From contig WBVU01000012.1 in assembly GCA_009192285.1 (NCBI GenBank), positions 310,001-374,000 of the forward strand: 64,000 nucleotides of DNA, in the 5' to 3' direction. The position numbers were made by a program, and so were the translations under genes. The notes beneath the pieces were generated by a model, which was not told the origin of the DNA, did no database searches, and saw only the letters and a list, made by a program, of their open reading frames with translations. Each line of letters begins with the position of its first letter. The first letter of the stretch is position 1. This document shows positions 1 through 11,865 of the stretch, one piece after another. The DNA comes from Morchella semilibera. Lineage: Eukaryota > Ascomycota > Pezizomycetes > Pezizales > Morchellaceae.

Positions 1-2
1 CA

Positions 3-725
3 GAAATTAAATGCAATCATGCCCAGACTGGTGGTGTCATGAAATCTATAGGATATCGCGCCGGAACGGAATCGGGTTGGGATTTCGGTACATACACAAT
101 GAATAAAAACATATGTCCAGATACACTATCTGAACATTTCTCGCAAGCGCTACGATTTCATCGCAATCTCGGTAGAAGCTTTCTCGATATGGCACCGGCA
201 TTCTTTCGGCAAAGGCAACAGCAAGTCCGGGAACTAAAGCTACCACTCCTCGGCATCGATTACGGAACGGAGTCGGCTATATTCTTAAAGAATGAGACTC
301 TTTTCACACCACAAGTTGCTTATACCTATGGTGGATTTCGGAATAAATCGCACCGAGACAACGATGTCTCTAAATATACATCTGGAATATGGGCACCTAT
401 TCGGACATCGGACGGTTCGATCGTTCGCTTCTCTGATGGCTACAATTCCTATGGACACTTCTTCTACTGTACTATCTATAAAACGCTAATTGATTTCGCA
501 ACGATCGATGGAATTACGGAGATCGTTTGGTGTGGTCCGGAGGATGATCACGGTACCGCAACGGGCGGTTTCGGATCGGGATTTACAAGATATGCAACTA
601 CATGTCAAGTGAATAAACAGCTAAATATAAGAGTACAAAATGCTATTCAAATAGGGGTAGCAAATGTTAAAGATAATGTAGTTAGATTGAAGGAGTTGTT
701 AGAAAGGATTACCGGAACTTCGTAA
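3..725 (+). CDS. TET/JBP-like 2OG-Fe(II) dioxygenase domain protein (5' end outside window)
   Basis: The reading frame is open from the window edge, so the gene begins upstream; the first ATG inside the window is at 39 (228 aa from there). The protein looks like the fungal TET/JBP-related oxygenase family, whose known members oxidise 5-methylpyrimidines in DNA using Fe(II) and 2-oxoglutarate. Counting from the ATG at 39, the candidate metal ligands are H105 and D107 in the motif SHRDND and a distal H171 in DDHGT. R184 in FTRYATTCQ is the likely 2-oxoglutarate-binding arginine. The surrounding pattern (GGFRNK, then GIWAP, then DGY..YGHF, then IVW) matches my memory of this family. Many fungal copies are carried by transposons, and this one sits beside a Helitron. 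No disruption is seen in the visible part. Whether it is active, and whether it belongs to the same element as the Helitron, is inference. Confidence 0.68.
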   Translation, partial: EIKCNHAQTGGVMKSIGYRAGTESGWDFGTYTMNKNICPDTLSEHFSQALRFHRNLGRSFLDMAPAFFRQRQQQVRELKLPLLGIDYGTESAIFLKNETLFTPQVAYTYGGFRNKSHRDNDVSKYTSGIWAPIRTSDGSIVRFSDGYNSYGHFFYCTIYKTLIDFATIDGITEIVWCGPEDDHGTATGGFGSGFTRYATTCQVNKQLNIRVQNAIQIGVANVKDNVVRLKELLERITGTS

Positions 726-1082
726 CGGAAATATCGATCTGCTTTGTAGTTCAGCATGTATTTTAAATGGAAAGATTGTATAAGATAGGATTTAAATTAA
801 ATTATCGCATCGATCGGATTCCCGATCTAGGCTAGATTCGAAGATTCATAATCGCAAATCTATTGAGTAGACATATATATATATTGATTAATCCAAGAAA
901 AAAAATAATATAATTTAAATACAACCTATAGCAAAAATATTTCTTTTTCAAAAACAAATATAGGAATGAAAAGTTACCGTCACAATTCTTCTGATCGCTC
1001 TAAAAGTAATAGAGATATTAGCTTCTGATATTCATGATCGTAATATTGATATGATCAATACAGATATTTCAATACGTACATT
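726..1082. other. AT-rich spacer
   Basis: This short convergent spacer lies between the 3' ends of the TET/JBP-like gene (+) and the DUF6532-like gene (-). It is AT-rich with no reading frame of note. It presumably holds the two 3' UTRs. Confidence 0.5.
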
Positions 1083-2740
1083 TTAAGGTGTACCTTGACC
1101 CGATGGATATGGGGGTGGGGTAATACTGGGTTCATTAGGCTGTATCTCATCCCGATCATCTGGCCTTACTCTTTTCCTTCGGAGATTTAGCTCTCTTTCT
1201 AAATCATCGTCATCATCTTGATGTCCTTCAATTTTTGTTGAGATATCATTTGTTGAATTTTCTTCGATCTGCGAGTCTCATCTATATTAAGATTCATAGT
1301 ATAAAAAAATAATTATAAGATTTTACCATTTGTCGTAATTCATCTTTGATAAGTCTCAATAGATGCTCCTGAACTGATGGCCTTCGATCCACCTAAGTAT
1401 TTTTTAGTCGTGTATACGTAGCTAAGAAATATTTCTATTTTAGTACTTGAAAAAGCTAAATTCGATACCAGGCTTACCTAAAACATCTTTGTTTTTGTAC
1501 CCAAAATGCCCCAATTGTTTTGCTTTCGTTGGATTTCCTAATGATATTCGACGTAAATTATACCATATGGCAGTCGAAACTAAACAAATAAATTTATGAT
1601 TTATTTGTTCAAGAAATATATCATCTTTTCGAACTCGTCCGGTGGTATCATGGTAATATATATGGTATATTAATTCAATCAATTCGGGAGCTAAAAAATA
1701 GAATTTAATATCCTATATGAGATAATTATTAGTTTTTTTGCTAATTTTTATAAAGAGATCTGATTACCTCGTAATGCTTTGGTTGACATAGGAATCTATC
1801 TTTATACAAAAGATATACTGCACGTTCAGTTTTTTTCTCTGTGGTTGATAGTTCACTGAATCCGTATAGTGATCTTTCCAGTTTTGACTTCATTCGATTG
1901 AGTAATCTAGATTTCGCATAAACATGAAAGTCTTTCATCTTGTAAAATTAATAACCATTTATTCAAGTAATGGAATTTATAACCTACAATCTTGAGGTAG
2001 GTGTTACTTAGGATCGGGGGATCCATTTTGGCTTTGGTTGCAGATTCCTGCCATATTTTTTGTAATGCAAGATTCAACGGATCTGGAAGACTAAATGGTT
2101 CCATAAGGAATGTATATGCATCAACTCCATCATTTGCGATCTTCAAGATTGTTTGGATTTCTGGTGCTTGATCTTTTAAGCGGTACGAAGGTCTTTCAAG
2201 TTGGCTCATGGTAGTTATTTCGCTACTGCCTGTAACAGATTCTGGAAATACGGGTGCAGAAATAGATGAAGAAGAGTTCGTAGCATCTGCTTGTGCTTGT
2301 AGGAGCCATGCATTAATATCATCGGAAGTACGACGTGGATGTTGCCTGCTGGCATCACCCCTGTCTCCAAGGATCATTGCGTGACGAGTTTCTTCCTAAT
2401 TGCATGTGAGAAAGTATTCAAATATGTAAGTATTTGGTAATACCTCAACGCTATGTAATGGTATTGTAAATGCTCTTCCGACAATCGTATTCTCCACTCT
2501 AGTATGTTCGGGAATAGATCCTAGCAATCTTCTTCGTGTATTAATACGTGATCCAACACTCCATTGGCCAGCATCTGAAAACGAAAGAATTGGTAGTTGA
2601 GGAGGCTGAGGTTCACGGGGGATTTGAGTATCTGGAATTGTTGCATCGTCATTAAGAATAGTAGGTGGAATGATTTGCGTATCTTCTTGGCTTTGATTAT
2701 CCGGTAGTAGAGTTTCAGCAACTCTTGATTGCATTGACAT
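1083..2740 (-). CDS. DUF6532-like protein of mobile-element type
   Basis: Six exons were reconstructed on the minus strand: 2740-2444, 2395-1988, 1938-1768, 1712 to about 1485, 1392-1327 and 1268-1083. The introns are 48, 49, 55, about 92 and 58 bp. The ATG at 2740 is the first in a good context. Residues 1-130 are Pro/Ser-rich and variable. Then comes the pattern I associate with DUF6532: an AKxxxDAYTFL-like helix, PDPLNLALQKIWQE, a KSRLLNRMKSKLERSLYGF basic segment, and ICLVSTAIWYNLRR. An acidic tail follows (four consecutive Asp, then RRKRVRP) and ends in PPPYPSGQ. The function of DUF6532 is not known to me; in fungi such genes are often multicopy and near transposons. The exon 4/5 junction is uncertain: the strong GTAAG donor at 1477 breaks frame, while a weak donor at 1484 keeps it. 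An in-frame TAG at 1393-1395 must be intronic, or the gene is damaged. Confidence 0.55.
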
Positions 2741-3179
2741 TGTTGAGCTATATGGTACGATAAAGGGATCTAGATACGTAAGTATGGGTTTTGGGGAAAA
2801 ATCTCAAAGTATCCTATTTATTACGATTGAGATTGATATTATCTCCTTGGGTCCGTTGTTGATTGTTTTTATCAGAAACGATTTGCTCGGGCATTGAATT
2901 ATTCTGTAGAAAGATAAGTCGCTTAAATTATTGACAAGGAATGATTGGGTACAAACCATGCCTTTGGAGTTTATATGATAGCTTTTACTTTAGTTCGAAA
3001 ATGATTTGAGGTATGAAGGACAACAGAATAGCGATTGCAAAGAATTATATATAAATATATACATATCATCAAGAATATTATAAAATCTCAAGTAATAATA
3101 TCAATGAAATTATTAACTAAATCCGTTGATGTTTGGTGCATCTATGTGAAATGTATAATAATTGTTAAATGCCGAGACT
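2741..3179. other. AT-rich spacer upstream of the DUF6532-like gene
   Basis: AT-rich sequence that should include the promoter of the minus-strand DUF6532-like gene. I see no reading frame and no clear element. The decamer-type satellite starts at its right edge. Confidence 0.4.
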
Positions 3180-4960
3180 TGCTGCAACTTATTACCACTA
3201 ATCTATACTTATTTTTACTTCTTCTAATTTATCGTCACTTATTACTGTTATCCTTGCTTATTTACTCCCACTTTGTCATATGGGGCGCTATCTATTCTGC
3301 GTATTTGTTGGGCTAGCATGCAGGGAATATCAGACTTATTACGCCTATTAGCGCTTATCCGTACTTATTTATATTTATCGGCACTTTTGATTACATATTC
3401 CTGCTTATTTCTGCTTATCCTTATCTGTTGAAAGTTTTTCGTAAAATATTATGCATAACATGATTAACAGACTTGTACTACTCAAATGGGTAGTGTTAAG
3501 CAATTCCGATTATTTATAGTAGCAATTGTTTGTAATTGACCTGCTTATCTATACTTATTCCTACTTTTCCATACTTCTTCGGCATATAGCTTTTCTTACT
3601 TGATTTTATTTGTCTATACTTATTTCTAGTTGTTGCCACGTATTCATACTTGCTGGCACTTGCTGCCGCTTATCCTTGCTTATTTGTACTTATTTTCACA
3701 TGTTGAGGTTTTTTTTTTTTTGCTTCTTTCTCTTTAAAGTGATATGTTATATATTATCTAAGTGGCTTATATGTATGTTCTACCCTAACGGGTAAGTACA
3801 AGACATTGTCCCGTACTATTATTTGTAATTCTCTTTCGCTTATTTCCATTTATTGGAGGTGATTCCCACTTATTGCTACTTGCTGATACTTACTGCTATT
3901 TATTTTTACTTATCCACCATTATTTCCATATATTGAGGCATATTTTTCACTTAGCGGGGTTCTGGATATATTATAGTGCATGTACTTATAAGACATTATT
4001 CCGTAGCTGTCCACGCTTATTCATGCCTACTTTTACTTGCCGGCACTTACTGTCACTTTTTCCCACTTTTTCCCGACTTTTTATATATGAGGCATTTTTT
4101 TCTCCCGTTAGTGCGTACAGTTCATTATTATACATGTAATATGTAAGCTCTTGAAAAATCTTATCCCGTGTTTCTATTTATAGTTATTGGTATATAGTTA
4201 TTCTTGCTTTTCATTACTTGTCCGTATTTGTCCCTGGTTATCCTCATTTATTCCTACTTACTGGTATTTATTGCTACTTCTTCCTACTTACCGGTTATTT
4301 TTTTCATATATTCTGGCACTTTCTTACCTGACATGTGTTATAATATGTGTTGCTACCGAAAACTAACCTGTGTTTCTATTTATAGTTATTATTATATAAT
4401 TTTCTTATTTATTTCACTTCTTTGTATCTATTTCTATTTACTCCTTCTTATTCTTACTTGCTGGTACTTGCTTCCACTTATTCCCGTATATTGCTGCTTA
4501 TTGCCAAATACTGAGTTACTTTCCTACTTAATATAATATATTATTCATTATATAGGTGATAAATATGCATATACTATCCTAACGGAGTAATATATTTGTC
4601 TATATTTTTCAGTTTGTTGATGACTATTCTCATCTACCAGTACTTATATATACTTAATGGTACTTTCTGGTATTTATCCGTATTTATTCTTACTTGCTAG
4701 CACTTATCCGTACTTATTCTTACTTAGTAGCACTTATTCGTACTTATTCCTACTTGATAGCACTTATTCCTATTTATTTCTACTTATCTCTTTTTATTTA
4801 AATAAGATATTATATATGATAAAAGTAACTGATATACCCTTAGTACTCTAACGGGCAAACGCAAGATACTATTTCATGATATTATCTATAGCTACTACAA
4901 CTACGCAGTATTTGTCTAGGTTAGTTTTCACTATCTATATTTATTCTTACTAGTCAAGGT
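3180..4960. repeat. Degenerate composite satellite (decamer TACTTATTCC type)
   Basis: About 1.8 kb is built from degenerate copies of a roughly 10-bp word related to TACTTATTCC, TACTTGCTGG and CACTTATCCG. These are interrupted every few hundred bases by non-decamer segments sharing words such as CCTAACGGG and CAAGACATTGTCCCG (near 3781, 4570 and 4846, and inverted near 4103), so a higher-order unit is likely. Hydrophobic plus-strand ORFs rich in Tyr, Leu and Cys through this block (for example 4204-4536) are by-products of the repeat, not genes. The block separates the DUF6532-like gene from the Helitron helicase. Confidence 0.75.
4671..4790 (+). repeat. Regular 30-bp tandem repeat inside the satellite
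   Basis: Four consecutive 30-bp units start at 4671, 4701, 4731 and 4761. Each is made of three decamers (CACTTATCCG, TACTTATTCT, TACTTGCTAG type) with a few substitutions. This is the most regular part of the larger satellite and shows its 10-bp sub-period clearly. Confidence 0.85.
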
Positions 4961-5423
4961 TCTTTTATCTTTAATTGTAAATTTTTATATTTATTGAAGC
5001 ATTTACTAACTACATCAATGTTATATTCTACGATACGATATACTATTATGCGCATTATTGTATTCTCGTTTACCGGTATAGTAAGACTAATGCTTACCCG
5101 TATACACTGAAGCCAGGAGAATAGGCGGAGTATCATATGTATGCATATCAGTAGTAATTTTTGTACCATTACTGGAATTTACCCGTATCTATTGAATTAT
5201 AAGAACACATACAGTATTATATGTACACCCGTCATTCTTAATTATTCTAGCAATACCAATACCTATCAATATTCACTGAAGTTATTAGAACAGGCAAGGT
5301 AGATTATTTATGCCTATTGGTATTAATTGTATAGTTTTAAAAAAACTTAAATCAAAGTTACCGAGCGCTTCATACAATTATTATACAAATATATATAACA
5401 AATAATATACTAACAATGTTTGT
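4961..5423. other. AT-rich 3' flank of the Helitron helicase
   Basis: AT-rich sequence downstream (in gene orientation) of the helicase stop. A short inverted match (ACCAATACC near 5250, GGTATT near 5320) is visible. I could not identify a convincing Helitron 3' hairpin followed by CTRR here. Confidence 0.35.
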
Positions 5424-8400
5424 TCAAATAGCAATCATTTCCAATCGTTGATACTCTCGTACCGCCTCCTGATCAACTTTAACTGCAGCAATATGAAAAG
5501 CACTTATCTCTACATCGCATAGCTTTTTTGCACGACTCAGAGCTGTATATGCTTGCCCAACAGAAAACATGGAATCATCAAAACTTATACATATTTTATT
5601 CAACGATAAGCCCTGTGTTTTATGAACTGTTAAGGCAAATGCGTTTTGAATAGGAAGTTGTGTACGGGAATAACGGATTCCGTGACTTCGAAAATGTATT
5701 GTATCCTTTGAAACTTCAACAATCTGTATTTGTTAGTATTATATATAATTATCGGATGGATAAGCTTACTCTAATACCCTCATATGTTGGAAATGCAACA
5801 TTTGGTAGACCACCTTCCCGTAAAGATACAATAATACCACATGTCCCATTAGATATACCGAGCGATATCAAACCATTTGTTAGAAACATGACTTTAGCTC
5901 CTGGAACACAAACAACCTCATATGGAAAGTTTGTGCCGGTTTTGAAGGTACGAGAATATTCCATACTAGAAATGATTTCTCCTTCTTCCCGATCGATAGA
6001 GATATGTGTATATGAAGCCTCAATCGGTAATGTTTCGAGGAGAAGGTGATTTATTTGTGATGCCGTCCTCCGATAGGATACAAGAAATGTTGTAAGATAA
6101 CTGGTATTACGAATATGAAATTGTTGAACTTTATCTTGTAATATAGCTTGACTTTGAGCAGTGATTCGTCCAAACCGTAAGTCGTTGAGTAGTTGAAAGA
6201 ACTCTGGATCATCTCGTTGACGCATGGATTGTTTTAAAAAGATTGGTTTAAAGAATTGCCACAATGTTGAACGGAAGACCTTCTGACCCGATACCGGCGG
6301 AAGTTGCATTAAATCTCCCATACAAATGATATGTAGATTTCCGAAAGGTTTCAAGTTATTATGTATCCTTGCAAACAATCCAGACATAAAATCTAATAAC
6401 TCTGCGTTCACCATCGATATCTCATCTATTACCAATATTTTTATACGCCGTATTTCTTCAAGCCTATCGGGAAGTTGTAAGAGATTTGACTTTAACATTC
6501 CTCCATCTGCACCTATGTTCAATGCTGAATGAATGGTTTGACCTGATATATTATTCGCCGCAATACCAGTTGGTGCAAGCTTGAGGTATTTGAAGTGATT
6601 GACGTCAAACCAACGTTCTAATGCCTTTAAGAGATATGATTTCCCTGTACCTGCAGATCCGGTAATGAAGAATTTAAGGCTAATACCGCCGGTAGGAAAG
6701 TTGAAAAGTGATTGAGTGATTTTCGTATATGCATAATATTGATCGCCCTGTAGGTTGAATACCGCCTCGTTGTTTTGAATCGGAGTGGGTAGTTGTTGCA
6801 ATTCGAGAAGTTGTTTTCGGACAATCTCTTGGACAGATTCTTCAGACATTGATAATACAGCTTCTATCAATTCTTGATAAACGCTTGAGATATGTAGTGT
6901 AGTCCGTTGTGTTCCTTGTTGGTATATACGTTGAACTTGTTCGTACATATCAGGAAATCGCTGTAGCAAATGCTCTCGGTAATTGAGATAACCCCCATGT
7001 ATCTCATCATCAGATCGCCAATGCTGAATCTCCAATAGTTTATTAAAGAAGAATCCCTCTCCATCCGCCAATCGTCTATAACATGTTCGGATCATAAGTG
7101 GCTACCACAAATTAGCTTTACACTTGATAGAGATAGAAATGTAATTGGTAATATACTTTTTTCCGTTGATAAATAAAATTACCCAACTTATCCATCCATA
7201 CTTCAGTCTGTGACCGCCGACGGGTGCGTTCGATTTTGTAAAGTGAATGGTATTTGAAGTACGTAAGATGTTCAAAGATGATATTTTCTGGTCGATTGAA
7301 ATACTTTTCAATTGCATCGGGGTAGAAAATATCTTCAGATGTGGGATCAACTTCTAGCAACCAAGCGGGTTTGACTACGCTGGAACGATCTGACGGTATT
7401 GATGTAGGTAGATAAACACATGAACTTGACATTTGAAAGATTGGAAAGCTTAAGAGTAGGACCATAGATTCCATAGATCTCATTCTTCGAGCAAGCAGGT
7501 GGTCATTAGTATGACTTAAGCTATTGACGCTGACGATAGATTTTGGCTCTGCCTTGGTAACATATTTTGTTATGTATTTAGCTAAACCACCAGAGGTACA
7601 ATATTGTACGTTGCAATGTGCTCCCCATAATAGCAATAGCCTAGGACTGTATGGAACGATATACCGGTCCTCCTCTTTAATTCTCCTATATGTATACCTA
7701 ATTTCTCCTTCCTTTTGGTATGTGAGATTTGAAAGTTCCGCAGGAAACCCTTTCCTACACGTTCCAGCCTCATCCCTACTCCCACCACATAGCCTAGGTT
7801 CACATGAATGAACTTGATGTTGAATTACTAAAGCATATAGTTCTGGTTCTGTATCGGAGTTTGGTAGGTCGGCTCGAATAAAATTTTGCTCGATGAGTTG
7901 ATTCTGTGTTAACTCGGACCACAGAAGTGAGTGTGTATGTATTGCCCCCCTCAGTTGAAATTCATGCCGTTCAACTAACTCATTTAAACGTCCAAAACCT
8001 GATACTGAAGGGATCCGGAAAAAAGATTTTTTAATCCAATGCCAACGTTCGTAATAGTACTGCACAGCATCCCATGGTCGATTTGAAGGCAATATATCAT
8101 GATTCCCCGTTCGTTGTAGAATGTTTCGGTAATCACTCCATTGTTCAGAAAATGTAGTAGTAACGAATAAAGTAGGTATTCCATGTGTCTGTAACATACA
8201 TCGAACATTACTTTCTGCGTTCAGAAAAAATGTATTACCTGTCCGTATGAATCGTGGAATGGTTGTGGTTAGATGTTCATTAACGATAGACCATGGACCG
8301 TATTGACTCTGTTGTAATAGTTCAGCAGCAGTATGTCGTGAATGTGCACCTCTTTCTTGATATCCTTTAACAATACGGCAGTTATTTTGCAGTATTCTAA

Positions 8401-9652
8401 TCGCCTCAATTTCCATATATATCCATGGTCCCCAGTAATGATCATCACGGAAAACAGATATAATTGAGCTGAGTTTGATTTTAGCATCGGTAGCCATGGT
8501 ATTTTTAGAGCAGATCGTATTTGGTTGCCGAATTGAACGTATATACTGTCCTCTACCCCATGGATATAAGACTGGAAAAAGCAAGGCTTCCAAAGCGGGA
8601 TCTGATCGTTGTATTCCAATACGTTCACCTGAATTGGTAGAGGGAAGAGATGCAACTGGCAATCGAAAATATCGATGATCTTCATTTGCAACCTGTGAAG
8701 GATAATTGAAAGGGTTTAAAACTATATCGGGGCGGTTCCAAGGTCGTGTTTCATCCGTATTTGAATCAGTACTTGAAATTAAAGAAACTGTAGGTAAAGG
8801 ACTAAGTTGCAGCTCTCTTCGTATATCATATCTCTGAAAAAGTATATTATTTGTTAATAACCAACTGCGACAACATTCAAGCTTCTCGGTATCATGAGAT
8901 TGATCGAATTGATTTGTTGAACTCTCAAGATAAGCTCCAAGAGTTCCGGTATACAACGCAATAGCTCTAGGATTTCTGGTAATATTCATTCTACCGGTTA
9001 CTGTACGATATGTTGAATATGGATTGTGATTATTACTATAACTTTGGGTACGACCTAAATTGGTTTGCAATGATATTGGTGATAGAAATATCCGAGAGCG
9101 TTGAGGAAGAGAAAGTAGCTCGGCCGGCCATGGTCCTGCAGTTGGTGGCAACCGTGGATTGATATTGCATGAATAACATATTGCTATAAATTCAATATCG
9201 TTTTTGAGTTTGGTAGTAGGAAGGAAATCAAGTATAGTAGATAATGTATATACTGCATCTTGTTGTTTTGGTACCCATTTAATATGTCTTTCTAACATCA
9301 ATGTACCACAAAATGCACATGGTGTATCAGGAAAAGATTTGTTGTAGTTGGTTTTGAATCGTTGAATGAGGTTTTGAAAGAGACGATCAGGAGTAAAGAT
9401 AATTGGCTCTCGTATTTCTAGAGGAACTGAAGTATACGATGACTGAATAGATTGCCGTTCTGATTGATGTTGCGCAGATTGAATACGAATACTCTGATTA
9501 TGTTGTTGAATAAATCGGTATGTAGAAAATAAACTTCCATCATGATCAATCAAGTCGTCAGAGTTGACAAATACAGCGGGCCTCATATTATGAGAACTAA
9601 ATTCTTCGATATTGTCTATCGCAGGAATATATGATCTGAACCGAGACGACAT
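5424..9652 (-). CDS. Helitron Rep-helicase (RepHel) transposase
   Basis: Three exons (9652-7157, 7101-5770, 5723-5424) with introns of 55 and 46 bp give an uninterrupted 1,375-aa protein, the usual RepHel size. The N-terminus has a CxxC pair (PCAFCG, residues 111-116). The Helitron-like Rep domain follows, with the HUH histidines in GAIHTHSLLW (H572, H574) and the two catalytic tyrosines in KYITKYVTK (Y693, Y697). After the first intron comes a PIF1-type superfamily 1B helicase: Walker A GSAGTGKS at about 980-987, Walker B VIDEISM at about 1057-1063, GDLMQLPPV and SMRQ. The last exon supplies ALTVHKTQG and AYTALSRAKKL. The Rep half nicks and joins single-stranded DNA for rolling-circle transposition, and the helicase unwinds it. 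All catalytic motifs are present, so the copy may be recent or active. ATG at 9652 is preceded by ACC. Confidence 0.93.
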
Positions 9653-9797
9653 GGTTTAAATTGAATATAGATACTAATAATAAATAAATAATCAGTTAAT
9701 GAAATAACAAAGAAACATCCAAATAATCAACCAATAAAATAACAAAAACATATTTAAAATATATATATTCAGAAAAAAAAATGGAACAGAAAACAAT

Positions 9798-11123
9798 TTA
9801 AATTACACCACGTCCTTTACCCTTTGAACGAGTAGTTTTAGATATCCCACGTGAACGAACTTGAGTAGATTCATGATCTATCAATTGACTCTCTGTATTT
9901 TCTTCAATTAAAATTGAAGGGGAGGGAGAGCTCAACGGTGAATCATTTGGATTGTTTGTGCATATTGGTTCAGGTGCAATCATATGTTGAGTTGATTCTA
10001 ACATTTGAATTGCATTTTTCCCGATAGAATCAATATAATGATTATCGTTAGGGGTTGAAACACTTTGACGATTGGTGTTGGATGGTCCCGATACTGATAT
10101 TGGTGACGATAGATTATCAATAGCACCTCCTCCCTCAAATTTATCGGTAATAACTGAAGATATTTTTCCAACCGGCGTTGACGTATGACTCCATGAAACT
10201 GTTTCTGAAGAAGAGGATGCAAAAGGTTGTTTGTAGCGGTTTGGTGTCCGATCTTGTATAGTTTTGGGCAACTTAGAAGGAGGGCTTTCAGATCCGATAG
10301 GTCCAAGGAGGACATTACGCTTTTTCTTTGGTGTTTGAAAAATGCTCGCTTTGTCATCCTTTGGTGCAAGATCTCGAGCAAAGCTTATAGATACTACCTC
10401 GCCATAGGCTTATTATATCTATTAGCTAATGAACTAACTTATAATTTGATTAAAATGATCAAACTTACCCCGATCTTCTGGACATTCATATTGGTACTTG
10501 AATGATGCATCAACTGTTTTGCCGGATACAAGATACTGAGAGAGCTTTGCAAATAATGGAGATTGCGTATTTAGAAGGAAGGTTAACTGACACTAACTTC
10601 TGAATTAGTATGATTGTTCAAATCATTGAGATTTATATATAGTACCGGAACATCTGATCGAGTTTCTCCATCATATTGAAACATCTGCCCCTCGAACCAT
10701 TTCAACTCTTCAGCTGTCCCAACGACTTTGAGATCTGATGTAATTGTAACGGTGGAGTTAATGTATAAATCGTTTGCGATATGTTTATTATCTAGTAATC
10801 CTTTCTGAAGCTCGATACTACGCAATAAGGACAGCTGTTGAATGTATATGTCAATATAAAAACTATTTATAATATCAATAGAGATAAAATAGAACGGAGA
10901 TTTGAATAATTACCTTTGGTTTTCGATTAGCACTATGAATCAAAGTACCATTAAGCAAATATACTCTATCAGGGTATAGAGTAGTCTCTAATGACATAAA
11001 GTATCGAATATCGACTTCTTGACGAATACCACTTGAATCATCATGCGTGATCGTAGCAGTTTTATAACCCCCCACGCCAGTAACCGAAACAACATATCCC
11101 ACAAGTGCAAAATATATCGGCAT
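9798..11123 (-). CDS. Putative OB-fold (RPA-like) protein beside the Helitron
   Basis: Four exons (11123-10914, 10834-10598, 10544-10469, 10393-9798) with introns of 79, 53 and 75 bp give a continuous 372-aa frame. The first 70 residues (FALVGYVVSVTG, ATITHDD, QEVDIRYFMSL, YLLNGTLIHS) have the alternating beta pattern of an OB fold. A second beta-rich region follows (VTITSDLKVVG, VPVLYINLND). Then a PKKKR nuclear-localisation-like motif precedes a long Ser/Thr/Pro/Asn-rich tail ending in a basic KGKGRG. RPA-like single-strand-binding proteins are known companions of RepHel in plant Helitrons, so a role in protecting or recruiting single-stranded DNA is a reasonable inference; sequence similarity alone is weak. 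It has the same strand as RepHel, with its stop 145 bp upstream of the RepHel start. Confidence 0.55.
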
Positions 11124-11865
11124 ATTGTTCAAGTCTCAAATGAGAATGAAAAAAAATAAAGGAGAAGTTTATACAAACCAAAGTATCGTACAATCTTTCA
11201 ATTTAGCTGAAAATAATTTGTTGGGTGTCGATATACTGAACTAAATTTTAGAATTAAGAGCTTGGATTATTTGTGAGAAATATATATAATCTGAGCGCAA
11301 GATTTCCCCGCTTTCTTCATACATACCTAGTTTAATACATAATGATATTATAGTCGCCGATTACAAGGATATATTCCTTGATGTTTTGATGATATACATA
11401 TATAGATAATAATATCAACGGTATATTCCGGTTAAAAATATTACGAAATATGATAAATCATATTTTCATATCTCTTGACATAAATCTCTATGTCTGTAAG
11501 GTATAGTTCAATATACTTCACAGTTAAGTCAAAAATACTCGGAATTTTATCATAGGGAGAAAACATCTACGATCTGGAATATTTAGATGATTGCAAATCA
11601 AATTAAATCTCAGGTATAGTATATGCCGGAGAATAAGTATGTAATAAGAGAAACAATAATCAAATTCATTGATATCATCCCTCACGATGATTCTTATCGT
11701 ATATAATAGATATATATTATATATCAAATAACTATCTATATGCATTATATATTGGATATATATTATATTTAAAATGTATAAATGTATAATATAATATAAT
11801 ATAATATAAAAAATAAAATAATTTCATGATGTGTGACAACCCCTATTAGGGAATTTCATACAAAA
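11124..11865. other. AT-rich flank with ATAT palindromes
   Basis: Upstream flank of the OB-fold gene. It is very AT-rich, with self-complementary ATATAT tracts around 11,700-11,770 and an AATAT-type run at 11,785-11,820. No gene is seen. It ends at the compositional boundary that probably marks the element edge. Confidence 0.5.

Larger units (their letters stand above)
1..11860 (-). mobile_element. Helitron-type element with accessory genes (left end beyond window)
   Basis: An intact RepHel and a putative OB-fold gene lie on the minus strand, with a DUF6532-like gene and a TET/JBP-like gene in the same AT-rich block. The right limit is set where the sequence changes from strongly AT-rich, with ATAT palindromes, to near-balanced composition around 11,860. 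I did not find the expected 5' TC terminus or the 3' hairpin plus CTRR, so the boundaries are approximate, and the block could be several nested elements rather than one. Confidence 0.6.

Noticed and set aside
3035-4851. Series of plus-strand hydrophobic ORFs (60-110 codons)
   Set aside because: They are rich in Tyr/Leu/Ser because of the TACTTATT satellite. They have no conserved motif, and the frame changes between repeats.
4961-5423. Helitron 3' terminus
   Set aside because: I looked for a GC-rich hairpin about 10 bp before CTRR on the minus strand. None was convincing, so no end is called.
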